DNA from: Chloroflexota bacterium
GTDB lineage: Bacteria > Chloroflexota > Anaerolineae > DTPP01
Assembly (NCBI GenBank): GCA_012514615.1
Contig: JAAYZY010000658.1
Location: forward strand, 1-6,161
Length of the DNA: 6,161 nucleotides
Direction: 5' to 3'
The position numbers and the translations under genes are program-made. Positions 5,457 to 6,161 of this stretch are shown here, in pieces. Below the pieces are notes generated by a model that searched no databases, had not been told where the DNA came from, and saw nothing but the letters and a program-made list of their open reading frames with translations. The stretch's first letter is position 1. Each line of letters begins with the position of its first letter.

Positions 5457-6161
5457 GGCCAGGGGGGCGGCGGCTGCTGGCGGTGGACGTGGATGGCACC
5501 TTGGTGGGCCCGGACATGGAGCCGACGCCGCGGGTGGTGCGGGCTGTGCGGCGGGCGGCGGAAGCCGGCGTGATGGTCTCCTTGGCTTCTGGCCGCGCCT
5601 TTGGCTCCATGGCTCGCTACGTCTCCCTGTTGGGCCTCACTGCGCCAGTCATCTGCTTCCAAGGGGCGGAGATCCGCGACGCCGGCAGCGGCTCGGTGCT
5701 GTACCAGTCGGCCCTGTCTCGCCCCTTGTTGGAGGAAGCCATCGCCTGGGCGGATGAGCGGGACCTGGAGATGACCCTCCACGCCGGCGAGCGAGTCTAC
5801 CTGCCGGCGCTGCGGCGGGAACCGCAGTTCTACCAGTGGGCCTTTGGGCTGCCGGTGCAGGCGGCGTCGGATCTGCGGCTGGCCTACACCGAGCCGCCGC
5901 TCAAGTTCCTGGTGGTGGGCGAGCCGGCCCAGATGGACCAGGTGGAGCCGGCGTTGCGGGCCCATTTCGCCGGTCGCCTGCAGGTGGTGCGCTCGCACCA
6001 GCATTTCGTGGAGGGGGTGGCCCTGGGTGTCTCCAAGGGCGAGGCCTTGGCCTGGGTGGCGGCGCACCTGGGCATCTCCCGGGCGCAGACGGTGGCTGTG
6101 GGCGACCAAGAGAACGACGCCTCCATGCTGCGGTGGGCGGGCTTGGGGGTAGCCATGGGCG
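5453..6161 (+). CDS. Cof-type HAD-IIB family hydrolase, 3' end missing
   Basis: This is a cytosolic haloacid-dehalogenase-fold phosphatase, probably acting on sugar phosphates or other small phosphorylated metabolites; the exact substrate cannot be read from sequence. 236 codons are visible, most of a usual 260-280 residue protein, and no stop is reached. Motif I is DVDGT with Asp12 as nucleophile and Asp14 as acid/base. Motif II is Ser46 in LASGR. A type IIB cap domain occupies about 80-190. Motif III is Lys195 in VSKGEAL. Motif IV is GDQENDASML, with Asp218 and Asp222 as magnesium ligands. Two positions depart from common forms: CFQGAE (68-73) where NGA is frequent, and GDQEND in place of GDxxND forms such as GDGEND. 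All core catalytic residues are present. It overlaps prmC by four bases, so it belongs to the same transcript, although no functional tie to release factors is evident. Confidence 0.92.
   Translation, partial: MRPGGRRLLAVDVDGTLVGPDMEPTPRVVRAVRRAAEAGVMVSLASGRAFGSMARYVSLLGLTAPVICFQGAEIRDAGSGSVLYQSALSRPLLEEAIAWADERDLEMTLHAGERVYLPALRREPQFYQWAFGLPVQAASDLRLAYTEPPLKFLVVGEPAQMDQVEPALRAHFAGRLQVVRSHQHFVEGVALGVSKGEALAWVAAHLGISRAQTVAVGDQENDASMLRWAGLGVAMG

Noticed and set aside
5381..6109. A 242-codon open frame on the minus strand across the prmC/HAD junction
   Set aside because: It is a shadow of two well-supported genes, rich in His, Arg, Pro and Gln, with no recognisable domain.

Overview
The window is visibly GC-rich and tightly packed, with every gene on the + strand. 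It suggests a member of the Chloroflexota, probably an Anaerolineae-like lineage. This rests mainly on the secreted protein at the left: it has long Pro/Thr/Ser linkers and ends in a hydrophobic FLPLL-type motif between arginines, a combination common in exported proteins of that phylum. The assignment comes from protein style, not from a marker-gene comparison, so it is moderate at best.

Layout. (1) Positions 2-3118 hold the 3' part of a large secreted subtilisin-like (S8, KP-43-like) protease. The order is propeptide, catalytic domain, beta-sandwich domain, Pro/Thr linker, a CBM/MAM-like jelly roll, a second linker, a golvesin/Xly CBD-like domain, and a Pro/Thr tail with the terminal motif. 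Its true start and signal peptide lie left of the window. (2) Positions 3119-3466 are a 348-base intergenic region. It holds two GC-rich hairpins after the protease stop, a near-consensus sigma-70 type promoter (TTGACT, 17 bases, TATAGT), and a leader of about 145 bases with three possible hairpins and a possible 30-codon leader ORF. (3) Positions 3467 to the right edge form a compact operon: prfA (release factor RF1), prmC (the methyltransferase that modifies the GGQ glutamine of release factors) and a Cof-type HAD-IIB phosphatase cut by the window end. The prfA-prmC junction overlaps by 8 bases or is separated by 4, depending on the prmC start. prmC and the HAD gene share an ATGA overlap.

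How the genes work together. RF1 reads UAA and UAG and releases the finished peptide. PrmC methylates the glutamine of the RF1 GGQ loop, here Q233, so enzyme and substrate are made from one transcript. The HAD phosphatase is probably co-transcribed, with no evident functional link. The protease is a separate unit concerned with extracellular protein breakdown.

The most intriguing signal is the prfA leader. Its possible leader ORF begins almost at the predicted transcription start and ends in UAG, a stop read only by RF1, and that UAG lies in the loop of a GGGG/CCCC hairpin. This could be an RF1-sensing autoregulatory leader, loosely parallel to the prfB frameshift, but it is a hypothesis that needs comparative evidence. 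Otherwise the window looks like ordinary chromosome: I saw no mobile element, CRISPR array, tRNA or rRNA.
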